DNA of 64,000 nt from Petunia secreta (GCA_029990175.1 JARKIP010000033.1:3286001-3350000), one strand, 5' to 3'; positions 44,442 through 57,813 are shown, numbered from the stretch's first letter. Notes: generated by a model from the sequence alone, not told the origin. Translations and numbers: made by a program.

Positions 44442-46973
44442 GCCCGGGGATGATGAAAGAGTCTTCAGGCAAAGATTGTTGACGAAGTAGCCAATTTTTG
44501 TCACGACGGGCGAGCAAGAATGCTGGATAGGAAAATGGGAGTTTTTAGGGTGTTTTGGCCAAACTCTGGTCTCTGAGTTGTCTACATATCTCAGATTGTA
44601 CGAGAATAAGACCGTATGAAGTTTTAGAATGGCATGTTGCATGTGTGAGATGTATACGATGCATAATTTAGGTGTCAAGAGTTAATTTTGTCCAAATATG
44701 CCAAGTTAGATTGATGTGTGCTTTGAAATTTGATGACATATCGAGGAGTAAGCACGGTAAATTCGCGTGATTCAAATAAATGAATACGATTAGGCATGAA
44801 AACACACACGATAAACAAACAGGAAAGATTCACATGAGGTAAGCGCGAATCAGAAAGAACGCAAACTGCCTTCTCTATTAAGGATTAGGTAGATTACTTA
44901 TTTTCATAAGGGAGGTTTTGATTTGAGCGAGAATAAATGATTTGATGAAAGAACAAAAAGCATAATTGAAGGGTCTAAGCTTTCTAAAGGAGTTTTAGAA
45001 TGGTGTATCATACGTATTTGAAAATTCGTAATTGCACTATCTCCGTATAGGGAACCGATTTTGAATGCGAGTGTGAGAAAGTGGGGAAGGGCTCAAAGGG
45101 ATGGTTGGGAAGTCGAAGAGTGTCTTGTGGTGTTACCCCATATGTTGTCATGTATGTTGTTGTAATTACTATTCTGTGCCTGCACTCAAAGAAAGATTTG
45201 TGAGTTTTGGGGAGAGGGGAAGGGTTGATTTGTGCATCCTCCTTGAAACTGGTGCCTCGTTCTTTGCTGCAATGTGATCTCCTCGTTGCTTCTCCTAAAG
45301 CTTGCGAGTAATCAATCTTTAATGAAGCCTCAAAATTTTGCCCCGGTGTTGACTTGCATCTCTTTGAATTTTTGAGGATAAGGAATCCTCAAAAATTCTG
45401 CTCCAGTTTATTATCTTTGATAGATCACCTTATTGTAATAGCGCCTGCAAAACAAAGTATACGTGTATGTCCAATTCTAAGGCGGACGAGCCTAATAGTA
45501 GTATCTGCAAAATAAAATATATATGATGTCCAATTTTAAGACGGATGAGCCTATTATAGTAGTGTCTGCAAAATAAAATACATGTGATGTCCTATTCTAA
45601 GGCGGACAGGTCTAATAGTCATATTCTAAGCCTGACGGGGCTCATCGTCTGTCTGCAAAATAAAATACATGTGATGTCCTATTCTAAGGCGGACAGGTCT
45701 AATAGTCATATCCTAAGCCTGACGGGGCTCATCGTCATATTTTAAGCCTGATGAGGCTAATCGTCATATTTTAAGCCTGACGTGGCTAGTTGTCATATTT
45801 TAAGCCTGACGAGGCTAGTCGTCATATCATAAGCCTGTCACATTTTAAGCCTGACGGGGCCAGTCGTCATATTTTAAGCCTAACGTGGCTAATCGTCATA
45901 TTTTAAACCTGACGAGGCTATTTGTCATATTTTAAGCCTGACGAGGCTAGTCGTCACATTATAAGCCTGACGGGGCTAGTCGTCATATTTTAAGCCTGAC
46001 GTGGCTAATCGTCATATTTTAAGCCTGACGGGGCTAGTCGTCATATTTTAAGCCTGACGTGGCTAATCGTCATATTTTAAGTCTGACGAGGCTAGTCGTC
46101 ATATTTTAAGCCTGACGTGGCTAGTCGTCGTATTTTAAGCCTGACGTGACTAATCTTCATATTATAAGCCTGACGAGGCTATTTGTCATATTATAAGCCT
46201 TAAGAGGCTAGTCGTCGTATTATAAACCTGACGAGGCTATTCGTCATATTGTAAGCCTGTCATATTTTAAACCTGACGGGACTAGTCGTCATATTTTAAG
46301 CCTGACGAGGCTAGTCGTCATATTTTAAGCCTGACAAGGCTAGTCATCATATTTTAAGCCTGACGAGGCTAGTCATCATATTTTAAGCCTGATGTGGCTA
46401 GTCGTCATATTTTAAGCCCGACGAGGCTAGTCATCATATTTTAAGCCTGACGAGGCTAAGCGTCGTATTTGAGGTGCCATGTCCAGAAACTTGTAAGTGC
46501 ATTTCTTGAGTATCTTTCGTGTATTGATGCTGGAGCTATTTATTCTCAGATTATTGTATTGCCTGCGAGTCTTGTATTTGTAAGAAAAGATCTGCTCTCA
46601 AAGAAAAAATTGTTAATTTAAAACAAAGTGGTTGTCTTGCATTGAACACCCGAGTATCGGCTCGAATCTGCATTTGTCCTTTGATGTGATATCTTTGAAA
46701 ATCTTTGTTACCCAATCGATCATGTGGATACTTATTCTATTTTAGGTTGAAAACGTTTGTGTGAGTGTATTGGACTAGGAGGATGTCCCAAAAATTGTGC
46801 TTATCTTGGCTAGGAGAAAATGAAAATTTTATTATAATGAAACCCTGCCCAAGTAGGCTGCTTACATATCTTGTCAATATAATAATCAAGTCATATGTAG
46901 TTCTGGTACAGAGTAGGGATAAAGGGCAAAAGAGCAGTCAATGTAGAGATGGTAGTATTGTGATGGGTTGCCT
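44442..46973 (-). other. Element AB region between gag and 3' LTR
   Basis: Non-coding. 44442-44700 is homologous to E's internal region at 62880-63130. It includes two TTGYCTACATATC motifs (near 44580 and 46854) and the tandem repeats at 45430-46470. Confidence 0.65.
45430..46470. repeat. Minisatellite of 29 bp in element AB
   Basis: About 27 units of 29 bp from about 45690 (TATTTTAAGCCTGACGAGGC plus TAGTCGTCA), preceded by longer units (45430-45690) with TCTGCAAAATAAAATACATG and GGCGGACAGGTCTAATAG. Each unit holds the inverted arms TCGTCA/TGACGA and AGCC/GGCT. The position next to the 3' LTR is that of the hypervariable region of Tat/Ogre elements. Confidence 0.92.
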
Positions 46974-48383
46974 TCATATGTTGCGGTTTCTCTTCAAATG
47001 CCTCGGAGCTATCATCGATGGATCGCATTGAACATAGATTGTATTTGCAGCTTGAGATTTGGAATTGTCATTTGGTGGTTCTTGTTGTACCGTTATCTTG
47101 CCTTTTTCAATCAAGTTTTGAATTTTGTGCTTCAGTGCTGGACATTCTTCAGTGTCATGACCTTGAATGTTCGAATGATATGCGCAAGTCTTTGATGATT
47201 CAAAATCCGAATGAGGAACCCATCCATTTCTCGAATGCAATATCCCTTGATCCCTCAGTCTTTCAAATATGTTTGTCAGAGATTCAGCTAGAGGAGTAAA
47301 TGTGCGAGGCTTCATCCTTTTTATCTGGTGCCGATTGCATTGAGCTTGATAAGGTTTTTGTTGTAAATCCTAACAGTGGGGAGGTTGTCTACTGTGTAAG
47401 TCAGAAGTATCATGAAATTGTAGATTCTGTTGGTTCGGGTTGTACGGTGGTTGGTGCCCAGCCATGGCGACTAATGTGTTGTCCTCTTCATTACTTTGCA
47501 AATTCTCAAGTGCCTCCAGTTGAAAATGTTGATTAACATAGTGCACTGTTGAACTTTCAATGATCTTCCCTTCTTGGATGCCAATTTCAAGTTCCTTTAT
47601 TATTCGAACCAGACTAGGAAAGTCGTGTGCCTGAACGGCGAGCAATTTCTCATAGTAAATCCCTTCCTGGATCTAGATGAATGTTGAAATTAACTCTTTC
47701 TCAGATAAAGAAGGGTGTATCTTTGAAGCTTCGATTCTCCATCGGGTAGCATATTCTTCAAAAGACTCGTGTTTCATTCTTTTAACTTCATGCATCTCAT
47801 ACAGGTGCGGATCCTTTCGGATGTTGAACTTGTATTGCTCCACAAAATCTTGGGCCATATCTTCCCAAGTATGCCATTTGCTAAAATCTTGTTTGGTATA
47901 CCAAGTGAGTGCCAATCCAGATAAACTTTGGATGAACAATTGCATTCTGATAGCCTCGTTGTGTCCGATTCCAATTAATCTACTGCAATAATATTTCAAA
48001 TGATAGAAGGGATTTCCTTTTCCGTCGAAAGTGCTGAATTTTGGAATTTTGTATCCATATGGTAGCTCAACATATGAATGTAGACACAAATCCTTATACC
48101 TCAAACTTTGAACGTTCCTTAAACTCATCTCTTCTTTTATGACCATTTCCAAATCATGGAGCTTTTTATTCAAACCTTCGTGTTCATTCGGTTGGATTTC
48201 TTTTCTGTGCTTCTTATGTGAGTATACTGCCAGCTGATTCTGCTGGTCTCTTACCACAACTTGCATAGCAGTAGAATCAGAATTGTCAGATTTTTCTGAA
48301 ATGTCCTGTTGAGTCTTGTTTTTCTCGATGCCGTATGTCTGAGGTTCTGAAGACTTTGTGAATATTTCATCTTGGCTTGTCAT
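46974..48383 (-). pseudogene. Element AB second gag region, decayed
   Basis: A single minus-strand frame of about 470 codons with two stops (near 47670 and 47367) and no frameshift. It starts at 48383. After a charged N-terminal region (DLEMVIKEEMSLRNVQSL) comes the capsid-type domain: YGYKIPKFSTFDGKGNPFYH, RMQLFIQSLSGLALTWY, DFSKWHTWEDMAQDFVEQYK and HESFEEYATRWRIEA. The C-terminal part carries an intact variant knuckle CAYHSNIQGHDTEEC (C-x2-H-x5-H-x4-C). Of the gags in the window this is the closest to repairable, but it cannot make a full product as it stands. Confidence 0.85.
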
Positions 48384-48980
48384 CTCGGATTTTTCTTAAT
48401 GCAGATTTTTTTCCAATTTAGGTGTTCAAATGCTAGGCAACCTTTAACAAAATGACAAAATATGAAAAACAGAGTTAGTATATTATAAACTTTGAGACAA
48501 AATAGCACATAAATGTTAGATATGCAGCTTAGAGGATGCCTAGAGGGCATATGATAGACTAATGCTTGAATTGGACACTATGACAAAGGTTATAGAGATT
48601 ATAAAGGATTGCTTGAGTGCTTTATGTAGCAGTCAAGGCAAAGATTTTGGTTGATTAATCATTGATAAAGATGTTGTGATAGACTGTGCAAGGTTAAGGA
48701 AAAGGTTGGGTGTTGTATGACCAAAAGGGAGATCAACTCTTATCGAACACCAAAGGATATAGTGCAATCATCATTTCCTTTGAGCCTGTACCGGTGCATA
48801 TATATTTAAAAGACTACTTCATTATTGTCTTTCATGCCTAGTGCCAACCAAATGCTGCATTTCTAAACTTTGCACCAACTTTCCTTTTTGGAAAAAATAA
48901 AATTTTTATTATAAAGGGACCGAACCCCGTGTGGGCTGCCTACGTATCCTACTACTGACAGGAATCAGGTCAAGCGTAGT
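48384..48980. other. Spacer between the two gag regions of element AB
   Basis: Non-coding. Near its right end is CTGCCTACGTATCC...GGAATCAGGTCAAGCGTAG (48939-48980), a motif also found beyond the other gag (46854) and in D (34713, 37590) and E (63018). Confidence 0.6.
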
Positions 48981-50536
48981 TCAAAATACATAAAGAGGAA
49001 ATCTTAAAAACATGTGCCATAAAACTTTCCAGAAAGTAAAATAAATATCTCCAAAGATTATGCAGCTTAGAAGCTTTCTTCTTGTATTCGGATGTCTGTC
49101 ATTAAATGTTGCCTCTTTGACCTGGTCATATGCAATTGCTTCGTCATTAGCATTTTCAATCTTGATTTGCCCAGACTTGATTAGCTCTTCAATCTTCTCT
49201 TTAAAAGCAAAACACTTCTCAACATTGTGCCCCAGCATGCCTGAATGGTAAACAAATGACTGTTTCATATCTGCTTTCCACGGTTCCTTGTAAATTTTCC
49301 TTTCAATAGAGTGTACTATTCCTGCATCTTTCATCCTTTCGTAAAAACTTGCATATGATCCACCAATGGGAGTGAACTTGCGAGGAGCATCGCGAGAGGA
49401 ACTCTTAGTGCTATTTGTTGGCTTCTGATAAGAAATTGGGTTAACTGACTTTGAGCAAACTTCAATTGTTGGCATAAAGGTCAGAGGTTGGCACCACATA
49501 AGTTGAGGTTTTCCCTTTGGCACTTCGACTACCTTGCCATTTTCCACTAAACTATGAATCTCCTTCCTCAGAACGGTGCGTTCATTGGTGTCATGACCTG
49601 GTATGTTGGAGTGAAATGCACAATGTTTGCTTGAATCAAAGTGAGGTGGTAGTGGGGTAAAGACTTCTCCATGTTGTTGCTGCAACATCCTGATAGACTT
49701 AAGTTTTTCAAATTGAACAGCCAGTGATTCATGCAAAGGGATGATGGTTTGGTTATTAAGAGATATTGGGATAGGGCTTGGGGTTTTGGTAACGGTAGCT
49801 TTCTCTTTCTTTGTAACGTTCATATCTTTGGATTGTGCTTCAGTCAAATTATTACCCAATACCTTTTCAGAAATTGGTTCTATAACACTTTTCCTTTCCA
49901 ACAAGCTATTGCATGCACGATGGTCGCCATAGGATTTATATCGGTTAATAAAGGCTTCAACCAGGTCCTCCAAGAATTCCATTTGCTTGTGTCTTGCCCT
50001 ATGTACCAAATCAATGCTGACCCTGTGAGTGTCTTAACAAATAGCTTTATCTTGAGTTCGTCTCCGTGTTCCATACTTTCTAGGTGGTGCAGATATGCTC
50101 CCAAATATACATATGGATTTTTAGTTCCATTATACAATAGAAGTTTTGTCACCGTGCTGATATCCGATTGTTGTGCGTAAACCTTTTTAATATTTGGTGG
50201 ATTCTCCTCACGTCTCGTCTCCTGATTGCCTCCTGCTAACCCTTTGAATGCTCTTCCAACCATGAACGAATGTAAATTTGAAAAATGCTTTGGATCACAC
50301 TCATGTATGGTGGGTGGTGCGATTGTGTAGACCGGAGCACTAAAGTGATCCTCAAACATTGGTTTCGGGAATTTTTGTGGCATGTCAGAGGTGCCCTTAA
50401 GGTCGGCCATCATACCTCTTACCCTGTCAATTTTCTGCTCCATACGCATAATACTTGCCGCAACAACCCCATCTTGCTTTGACAAATCACCAATAAGTGC
50501 ACTCTGCTTAGCCATATCTTCTATTTTAGTGTTCAA
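48981..50536 (-). pseudogene. Element AB first gag region, frameshifted
   Basis: The frame from 50536 passes into the frame 50009-48981 by a shift near 49935-50000. The N-terminus has a coiled-coil-like stretch (MRMEQKIDRVRGMMADLK). The capsid-type domain gives LLLYNGTKNPYVYLGAYLHH, KIKLFVKTLTGSALIWYIGQ, DTSKWNSWR, then DLVEAFINRYKSY in the second frame. Compared with the other gag regions it lacks the segment with SFEEYATRWR, so an internal deletion is likely. Two knuckle-like sites follow: CAFHSNIPGHDTNER (last Cys lost) and FVYHSGMLGHNVEKC (first Cys lost). Confidence 0.8.
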
Positions 50537-52937
50537 CTTGAGCCGACCTTTTAGAAAGGAAGTTTTTGAGTTAGCGATAGGAAGTAATCAGAATGTGCAA
50601 AAGATCAGGATTTTGAATATTAGCTTGGAAAGAAAAGTAAGGTTATGTGCATTGGAGAGAGATCAAATTTTGGGAAAAGATCCACTTAGGTAGAGAGAGA
50701 GAGAGCGACAGACGAATTCATGCAATGCACACATATCAAGTAACGAATGCATCCTATAATGCGAAGGACCATTTTACGCATGATTATTTTAAAAAGCGCT
50801 TTGTGCCAAATGTCTCACTTCATTTGCTAACAAAATAGGGAGCCTAGGAGATAATATTGCATTTATTACATTGGCTGATATTGAAATAGTGTGAAAAGTG
50901 GAAAAGACTAAATATTGGTAGGAAATTAGATCATGGCCAAGTAAACATCTTTCATGCCGATCCATCCCCAGAAGATTCTTCTTCTTCTTTAGATGAGTCT
51001 TCCTCGGCCGAACTTGCCCCTGATGAATCTCCTTGGAAAATGATATTGTCTGCATCAATTAAGAGCCGGGATATGTCAAATGTGAAGTTCTTCAATATTT
51101 TCCAAAGTGAAAGACTGCTCGGCCTGCATCCCAATAGTGTACTGCTGCTTCTACTATCCCTTTCATTGCCGTATGCTCCATCAGTGAAATAAGGTTCCCC
51201 AACACTGCCTTAACTCGGTCTTGTTGATCTATACTTAGGTTTCTCCACCAATCTTTGAGTAACTGAGGGGTCTCAGCGACCATGTCAAATATTCTATTGG
51301 CCATGATCTTTTGGAAAAGGTGAAGGACGATAGGGAAAGAGAGGAGAAAAATTCCCAAGATTTGCTTTATTGTAAACTAATGATCAACGTGTGGCACGAG
51401 CTTTTGAAAACAATGCAACAGAGAATATGAAAAGATGTGTCGTTGTGGGTTGAGAAACTCCTTAGAGACTCTAGATGGAAGTTGCTAATGGATTTTTGGT
51501 AAACCAAGGATGGCCAGTCTTTATATAGCCCCTAAAGGATAAATGCGCATTATGTGTCATCAAGTCTATCAAGCGGTCATTTCTACTTCAAATTGGGCCT
51601 TTAATGCCTTTTCGGTTACCTTTTGTGCGTTTGAATAACATTGAACACAGAATGATTTTAACCGCTTAGGAATAAACGATCGTTTCTGATTCAGTTTGGG
51701 CTTTGATGCCATTTTGGTTACTATTTGTGCCTTTGAATGGCATTGAATGCAGAATAATTCTAATAGACGGTCCACATTTGCACGTTCAATCCTTTAAGTA
51801 TATGCCAAATAGATCGTGTTCAATGCTCTTTGGGGGTCGAAAACTCATTCGGATTGTTTAAACATATTAGCCTATCAGACTTGGGAACAACCCGACTAAT
51901 GATATGTCATGATGCATGATTCCTAGCGCCGCTACAAAGAAATGGAGTTAGATAGACTGAGTTTAATTATCCTCCCAAGCGGACGGCTCAGGAGCGGGAA
52001 CGTCTGGAACAAATAGATTACAACTCGTTCCCCCTGACGAAATTTTTTTTAGGGAAGAGGTGGTTGTAATCACCGTATTTTCAACGCACAATTTAGAAAA
52101 TTGCCAGGAGTGGTGGAAGGTATGCGTGCACAAGTAAAAAATGTACGGTTTGCGAAAGAAATGCACAATTTTATTTTTTTAAAAAAAAAATGCACATATT
52201 TTCTAAAAAAAAAAAACTTCTGTATTGTAAATATGCACATATGAAACAAACACGTTAGTTTTGAAAAATTAGGATTAATAGAAACTAGAAAATATTAAAA
52301 TTAAAAGAATCAAATTAAGTGAAAATTATTTTAAAAAAAGTTTTAGCAATTTTATGGAAAGGATGTAGATATTGAAGTATTTCAAAAATGATTTTTAAAA
52401 ATGAGAAGTAAGATAAACGAAATAAACAAGTTAGTTTTAAAAAAATGAATAATAGAAACTAGACAATAAAGAAAGAATTATGAGGTGAAATTGTTTAAAA
52501 GAAAAGGATTTTGCAAAATTTATGGAAGATTTAAAATAGTGGAAGTGTGGGACGTGTTGTAAGAACCTTCCAAGAGTGGTTTGCTAGACAAGGACATGGT
52601 TCCCCCAGGCGGACAACCAAGGGGTGGTAACGTTTAGAATTGTTGGTTGTACCAAGAACCAACTATATTCCAAACTGTTCCCCCTAAAGGGTTTTTTGAG
52701 AGTGAAACGATCGTGGGATCCACGTAACTGCTCGTGTGTGTGCAAAGTGCCATTTCCAGGAGCGGAGGAGTATGAGTGAAAATATCATAAATATTACAAG
52801 GATAAAAATATAATAATAAAATAAATAAAGAAAAAAAAAAGTTAGTAAAATAATAATAATAAAATAAAGCAATTAGTTCAATAAATAATAGCAATAGAAA
52901 TCTCAAAATAGAACCCGTTGTGGTTTGGACTTTGAAA
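50537..52937 (-). other. Leader region of element AB
   Basis: Non-coding sequence between gag and primer site. An 88-codon minus-strand frame at 51092-51358 and an acidic frame at 50952-51134 (SSAEEDSSKEEEESSGDGS) could be leftover coding pieces, but I do not recognise them. (AAT)-rich DNA lies near 52800-52900. Confidence 0.45.
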
Positions 52938-52955
52938 TCCCCAGCGGAGTCGCCA
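52938..52955 (-). promoter_or_regulatory. Primer binding site of element AB (Tat type)
   Basis: The minus strand reads TGGCGACTCCGCTGGGGA, three bases inside the 5' LTR. This is the primer site typical of Tat/Ogre elements (tRNA-Arg type as usually reported). Confidence 0.85.
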
Positions 52956-52958
52956 TTC

Positions 52959-55675
52959 AGTCGCACCCCATTTTTCGGAGCTCGGATCGAGTTCAAAGGC
53001 CGGGTTTGACTAGGTGACTCGGTTGAGTCGGTTTTGGAGTCGCCACCTAATAAATTTGTAAAAACAGGCGTATCAGGTCACCTAAAATTTCTAAGTGTCT
53101 AAAGTTAACTTCGGAAAGTCATATCTAATAGAGATTCTAAGGTAAGAAGTCCTTGTGACTCGGGAAGAAGGTGTTAAGCACTTTCCAAGTCCCACGAAGA
53201 GTGGTTCCCGGTCGGATTTAAATTTTGAGATCAAGACATGAAATTTTAGCAAAAGAACAAAGGTTAAACAAGGAAATAAAAGGACATGACACACAAACAA
53301 GTTAAAAGTATATGATAGGAGCAGCTTCTAAAGGGACATTTTAGTTCAAGTGATGTTTGTAAATTAAGCCTAGATTCTGTCTATCCCCTCAAATAACAGT
53401 CATAATCAAAACAAGATCTCAATTATGGGATATTTCTGCAAATGCAGATTTAAAGCAAAGAGGCACAGTATGATCCTTTCAGAAGGATCACGCGTTACAC
53501 ATATAGGCAGTCCAAAACATTCTGCACAAATAGACTTAAATCACATCACGTTGCTCATGTAATCTCAAATTAAAAGGTTAACCAATTAATCAAGAAAAAA
53601 TATTATCATCTCCTTTTAAGTATTTAAAACGTGAAGAAGATATATAGCTTCAAGAAAATGTGCGCCACCAAAAGGAGGGCATTGTGACATTGATGGTCAC
53701 ATACCGTTAATTTCGGTGACGATTTTAATGTGAGGTCGTATTTTAAAAATAGTAATAAAAATATTAAAAATACATATATGTATATAGGTAGATAGCATGC
53801 ACAATTTTTACACAATATACTAGTGAATATTGTAATAGGCAAATAATCTTAAGATAAACATAAATGTAAAGTAATATATTATGATATTTAGAAAATATTA
53901 ACAGATATTGTAATAAGAAAATAATCATTGGAAGACCAACTCATAGTTTTGTAAAGAAAATAATATGGTTATAAGGACTTGACCTCCGAAGTCCTAATTC
54001 TCCCACAAGTTATTAATTAACTTAGAGGAATTAAGATTGGGTGCAGATTTCTTTTAAAACATATACATAATTTTAGGCTTACAAAATCAGCCCCGATTTA
54101 CAATATTCTGCAGATTTAACATTTTTAGAAATAGGCAAATTTTTAAAACTTTTCTAGAAAATCATTCACAACTTTTCCGGATATACTTACTTTATGAAAA
54201 CAGTTTACTTTATAACAAGCTTTCAAATTTCGAGTTTTGTAAATATAGTCTAGTTTTGGAACCAATATCGTTTTTAGCATTTTATACGCCAATTAAAAAA
54301 AAAATGAGGACGAGAAATGGCCCCTGTGTAGCCAAATGTTTACTGCTCATAGTCGTAACTCATGTGTAGTTGCACCTGTAATGTTAGCACATAACACAAA
54401 ATAAATTATTTGAATTCCAATTACCTTCCGAAAAATAAACAACCTTTGTCAATACGAACTCCGAGACAAGCCTTTAATGTGGACCCGATATAGAAATAAA
54501 ATTAAAAAAAGAGTGTAGTGTGTTAAGGATGAAGAAGTGTAGAGAGATAATAGGTTATATTGTCGAATAAGAGGAAAGAATGGCCTATTTATACTGAAAC
54601 TAGAGCCTTGCATGCTATACCTAAAATAGGAAAATAAATTTAAAATCATAACTTACGCACAAAGGGTTGAAGATTGAGGCTCAAGTCACACGAATCTAGC
54701 CAAGAAACTATGCATGATACAAGTCCATATTCATTACTTATTCAAAAAAAGGTAATAGTTATGAATGAATGTTTTCTCTTTTTTTAAAAAAAAAAAATGT
54801 AACTAAAAAGGAAAATGATCAAGTGAGGTGCACAAAAATTAATTCTCCATACGAAAATATAGAAAGAAACTTGATTGATGGGCTAAAAATCAGAAAGTAT
54901 GGAAAGGATCACAACTAATCAACCATAAAAATTTGAAACTGAATAAAATATATTCTTAGAGATCTAAGATTTTATATCAATAATCTTTTATTTGTGTATA
55001 TATAAAATAAAAGCAACGTAATCATACTAGGATTCAGAATTAAAAAAAAAAATGGAAATAAAGATGTCTTACCTTCCATTCCTTCTTAAAATAAATTAGA
55101 AGATTTACCTCAAGAAATAACCAAGATTTATGCCATTAAGATGAGATTAGTAGAAATATCTTAGAATTTGGGGATGAGTGGGGATAAGTATTAAGTGACG
55201 CGATATTTGTTCCCTTTGGAAGCTAACTATATTAGGCAATATACTGGGCTGGCTATAAAAATGACTATTATTTAAAAAAAATTAAATAAATCAGTAAATA
55301 AACAAGTAGGTGAAATAATTATGGATAGATGCAATTTAGCATAAGTAAAAATACATTAGCCCAAATTATTATTTTTAAAAAAAAAATACTTAAGTATAAA
55401 TACAAATAATTGAGTCGATATACTAATATTACAATTTATTGCACAATTCATTATAAATAATGCATGTGTCTTAAAATAATGCCTAAACGTGATAAAGTTA
55501 CGTACTATGGTTACAATTAGATGGTATTATAAAATAGAGAATTAAAAATAGGGATTTTGCACGTAAACGAATGCTATCTAGTGAAAATTTATTTGAAAAA
55601 TTATCATTACATACTTTTAGTTAAATATAGCCAAATTGTAAAAAAAAAAAAAAAAGACAAAATTGGGTGTCAACA
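52959..55675 (-). repeat. Element AB 5' LTR
   Basis: 2,717 bp homologous to 41769-44428. Outer edge GGGTGTCAACA followed by ACGGC. The inner edge reads AGTCGCACCCC where the other LTR has TGTCGCACCCC. The GGAGTCGCCACC box is at 53036-53047. Confidence 0.92.
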
Positions 55676-57813
55676 ACGGCAAAAATATAACAACCAAATA
55701 TTTAATAAATTAAAACATGCGACGAGTGTTAAAGGTATATAATTAGAAATGCGTGTTTAAAAAGTTATGACGAGTGTTAAAGGTATATAATTATTCAAGA
55801 GAAAATTGGAGTCGCCACTTGACAAGTTAAAGGTGTGCCAAGTCACCAAAATGGTGTACCTGGAACACCCTTGACTCGTCTAATGGTCTGCTTCAGAGAT
55901 TCGGGTAAGGTCCTCAGTTGACTCTCGGGAAGGTGTTAGGCACCCTCGAGTCCTGTGCCAAGCACAATTGCTTTATTGTCGTGTTTTAATTTATTAAACA
56001 TGGTTGTTATATTTTGCCGTTCATTTTAAGTTGCGCTTTTATTGTCTAACCAAAAGAAGTATGTTAAGTAACCCGTTGGTTATACTTTAGCTCAAATTGA
56101 TTTTTCTTGATTTAATTTCTCTTTGCCTAATAAGTAGATCACTGATCATACTTTATTATTACGCGCAATCGTGGAAGTCTTCTCGCTCCTATTTAATTTG
56201 CCTAATCGGTTTAATTAAATACAACCGCTAAATTTGTAAGTGACAAATTGAGACTCCCAAATTTGCCTTTATTGATTAAAAACATATGTATTACAAAGGT
56301 GTATATATAGTAGGCTGTTTGTTAAATAGGAACAACTTTGTTGGTTGTCTTTGAAAAAGAAAAACTTAACAAGACTGCATTCATTTAACAAAGATATGGG
56401 CTGAATTATTCGCGAAATTGGGCCGTTTTGAAATCTGTTTGCAAAACTAATCACCTTCATTTCTATATTCCAAATAAGTTGTTTTCTTGAGAAGTGAAGG
56501 TGTGGCCAAATTTCAAATTAGACGTCCTAGTCATGGCCTATTCGTCCGGATTTTAAAAGATATTACACCTCGTGTTTATATTTGCAGAAACAATCCAGCT
56601 TAAAAATGTGTTACATTTTTCTTGTAAAATAAAGTCCGCCTTTGCTAACTTCAAATTATCGTTCACTTTCCTTCCCTTTTATTCAAACGTACCAAGAGCA
56701 ACCTTTATAAATATTGTAAACATGCTCACAAGTGCTAGTAGCCTTTCGATTTTCAGCACAGGAACAAGTTTTAAAGAGTTCTAACACAATAAGCAAAGTT
56801 CAAGACTTAAAACATACTAGTTTCATTCCATCTTTACTCATGCCAAACAACTCAAAATAAATACAAAGGTTAAACTTTTGTATTTACCTATACAACGAGA
56901 CTTTAGAGCAACACAATGAACATCCAGCAAGCTTAAAAATGAGACACGAACGCAGCAAAATCAGCACCCGAACGGCCCTTAAAACAACCTCTTAACACTC
57001 CTATTTAACCCTTAAGCTTCAAGATTTATACCCCAAAACGCCCTTTATGTAATGGCTTTTGGTTCTAAATCCTACTCTCAAACTTAACCCCTTTTTTTCA
57101 AGTGTTTTTAGCTCTCCTTCAATGTGGCTTTCAGCTGGTAGATGTTGGATGATGAATGCAAAAGGGTAGTCAATGCCCCTATTTATGGCTGAAAATTGAG
57201 GCCAAAAGGTGGAGTGTAGACTTATACAAAAGTACAAGCCGACACCCCTATACTTGAGTATTTTCAGAGATAGTACAGCAGCCCTATGACATCTTTTCAG
57301 CCACCCTATGCTGTCCCAAAAGCTGAACAAAGCTGTCCTATTGAGAGGACAGCCTCATGGGCTTGGACTATTGACTATTGGGCCTATTGGGCCGACAACA
57401 AAACATGAAGCTAATTTTAAACACAAAATAAAAATATGAAATTTACTAAAATCAGCCCCAAACACTAAAATTAAAACAACTTAAATGAGCCAAATCAAAT
57501 CCCAGTGACTTAGGCTCCAAAACATGCTTGAAAATATTGAAGCGAGGCAATTAAACTACTTTATATTAAGCTAGAAACAAGCCGAACATATGAACATAAA
57601 AATCTTAATCCTATCACTAGGCTAAACATACGGATCGAACAAATAGAACTACGGAAAGGAGGTGAAAATTTACATGTTGGTCAAACGAACGTCGCCAACA
57701 AGGCATAACTTGCTGCTATCATGAAACGATTAGAGACAATCACCCCAAAACATGCTTTGTCATAAAATCACCAACGTGTGAAAGCCAAACAACCCTATCA
57801 CCATTATCTTCAT
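55676..57813 (-). repeat. Element D 5' LTR, left part
   Basis: Begins with the AB duplication ACGGC, then sequence collinear with 20055-22157. Near 55712-55790 a segment with GACGAGTGTTAAAGGTATAT is tandemly duplicated relative to the other LTR. The GGAGTCGCCAC box is at 55808-55818. Interrupted at 57813 by solo LTR C. Confidence 0.85.

Larger units (their letters stand above)
41769..55675 (-). mobile_element. Element AB: complete Tat-lineage retrotransposon with two gag regions and no pol
   Basis: 13.9 kb between ACGGC duplications. LTRs are 41769-44428 (3') and 52959-55675 (5'), about 2.7 kb each and highly similar. A primer site is at 52938-52955 and a purine tract at 44429-44441. The internal 8.5 kb encodes two gag-like regions (48981-50536 and 46974-48383) and a 29 bp minisatellite. 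No reverse transcriptase, RNase H, integrase or protease motif was seen. It resembles gag-only terminal-repeat elements described in plants, which must borrow pol functions. Complete ends and duplication show it did transpose. Confidence 0.9.

Noticed and set aside
45690..46470. CRISPR-like array (29 bp repeats)
   Set aside because: Units are head-to-tail with no unique spacers, in a plant retrotransposon; it is a minisatellite.
51092..51358. 88-aa minus-strand frame in the AB leader as a possible accessory gene
   Set aside because: It overlaps other short frames and I recognise no domain, so support is too weak to call it.
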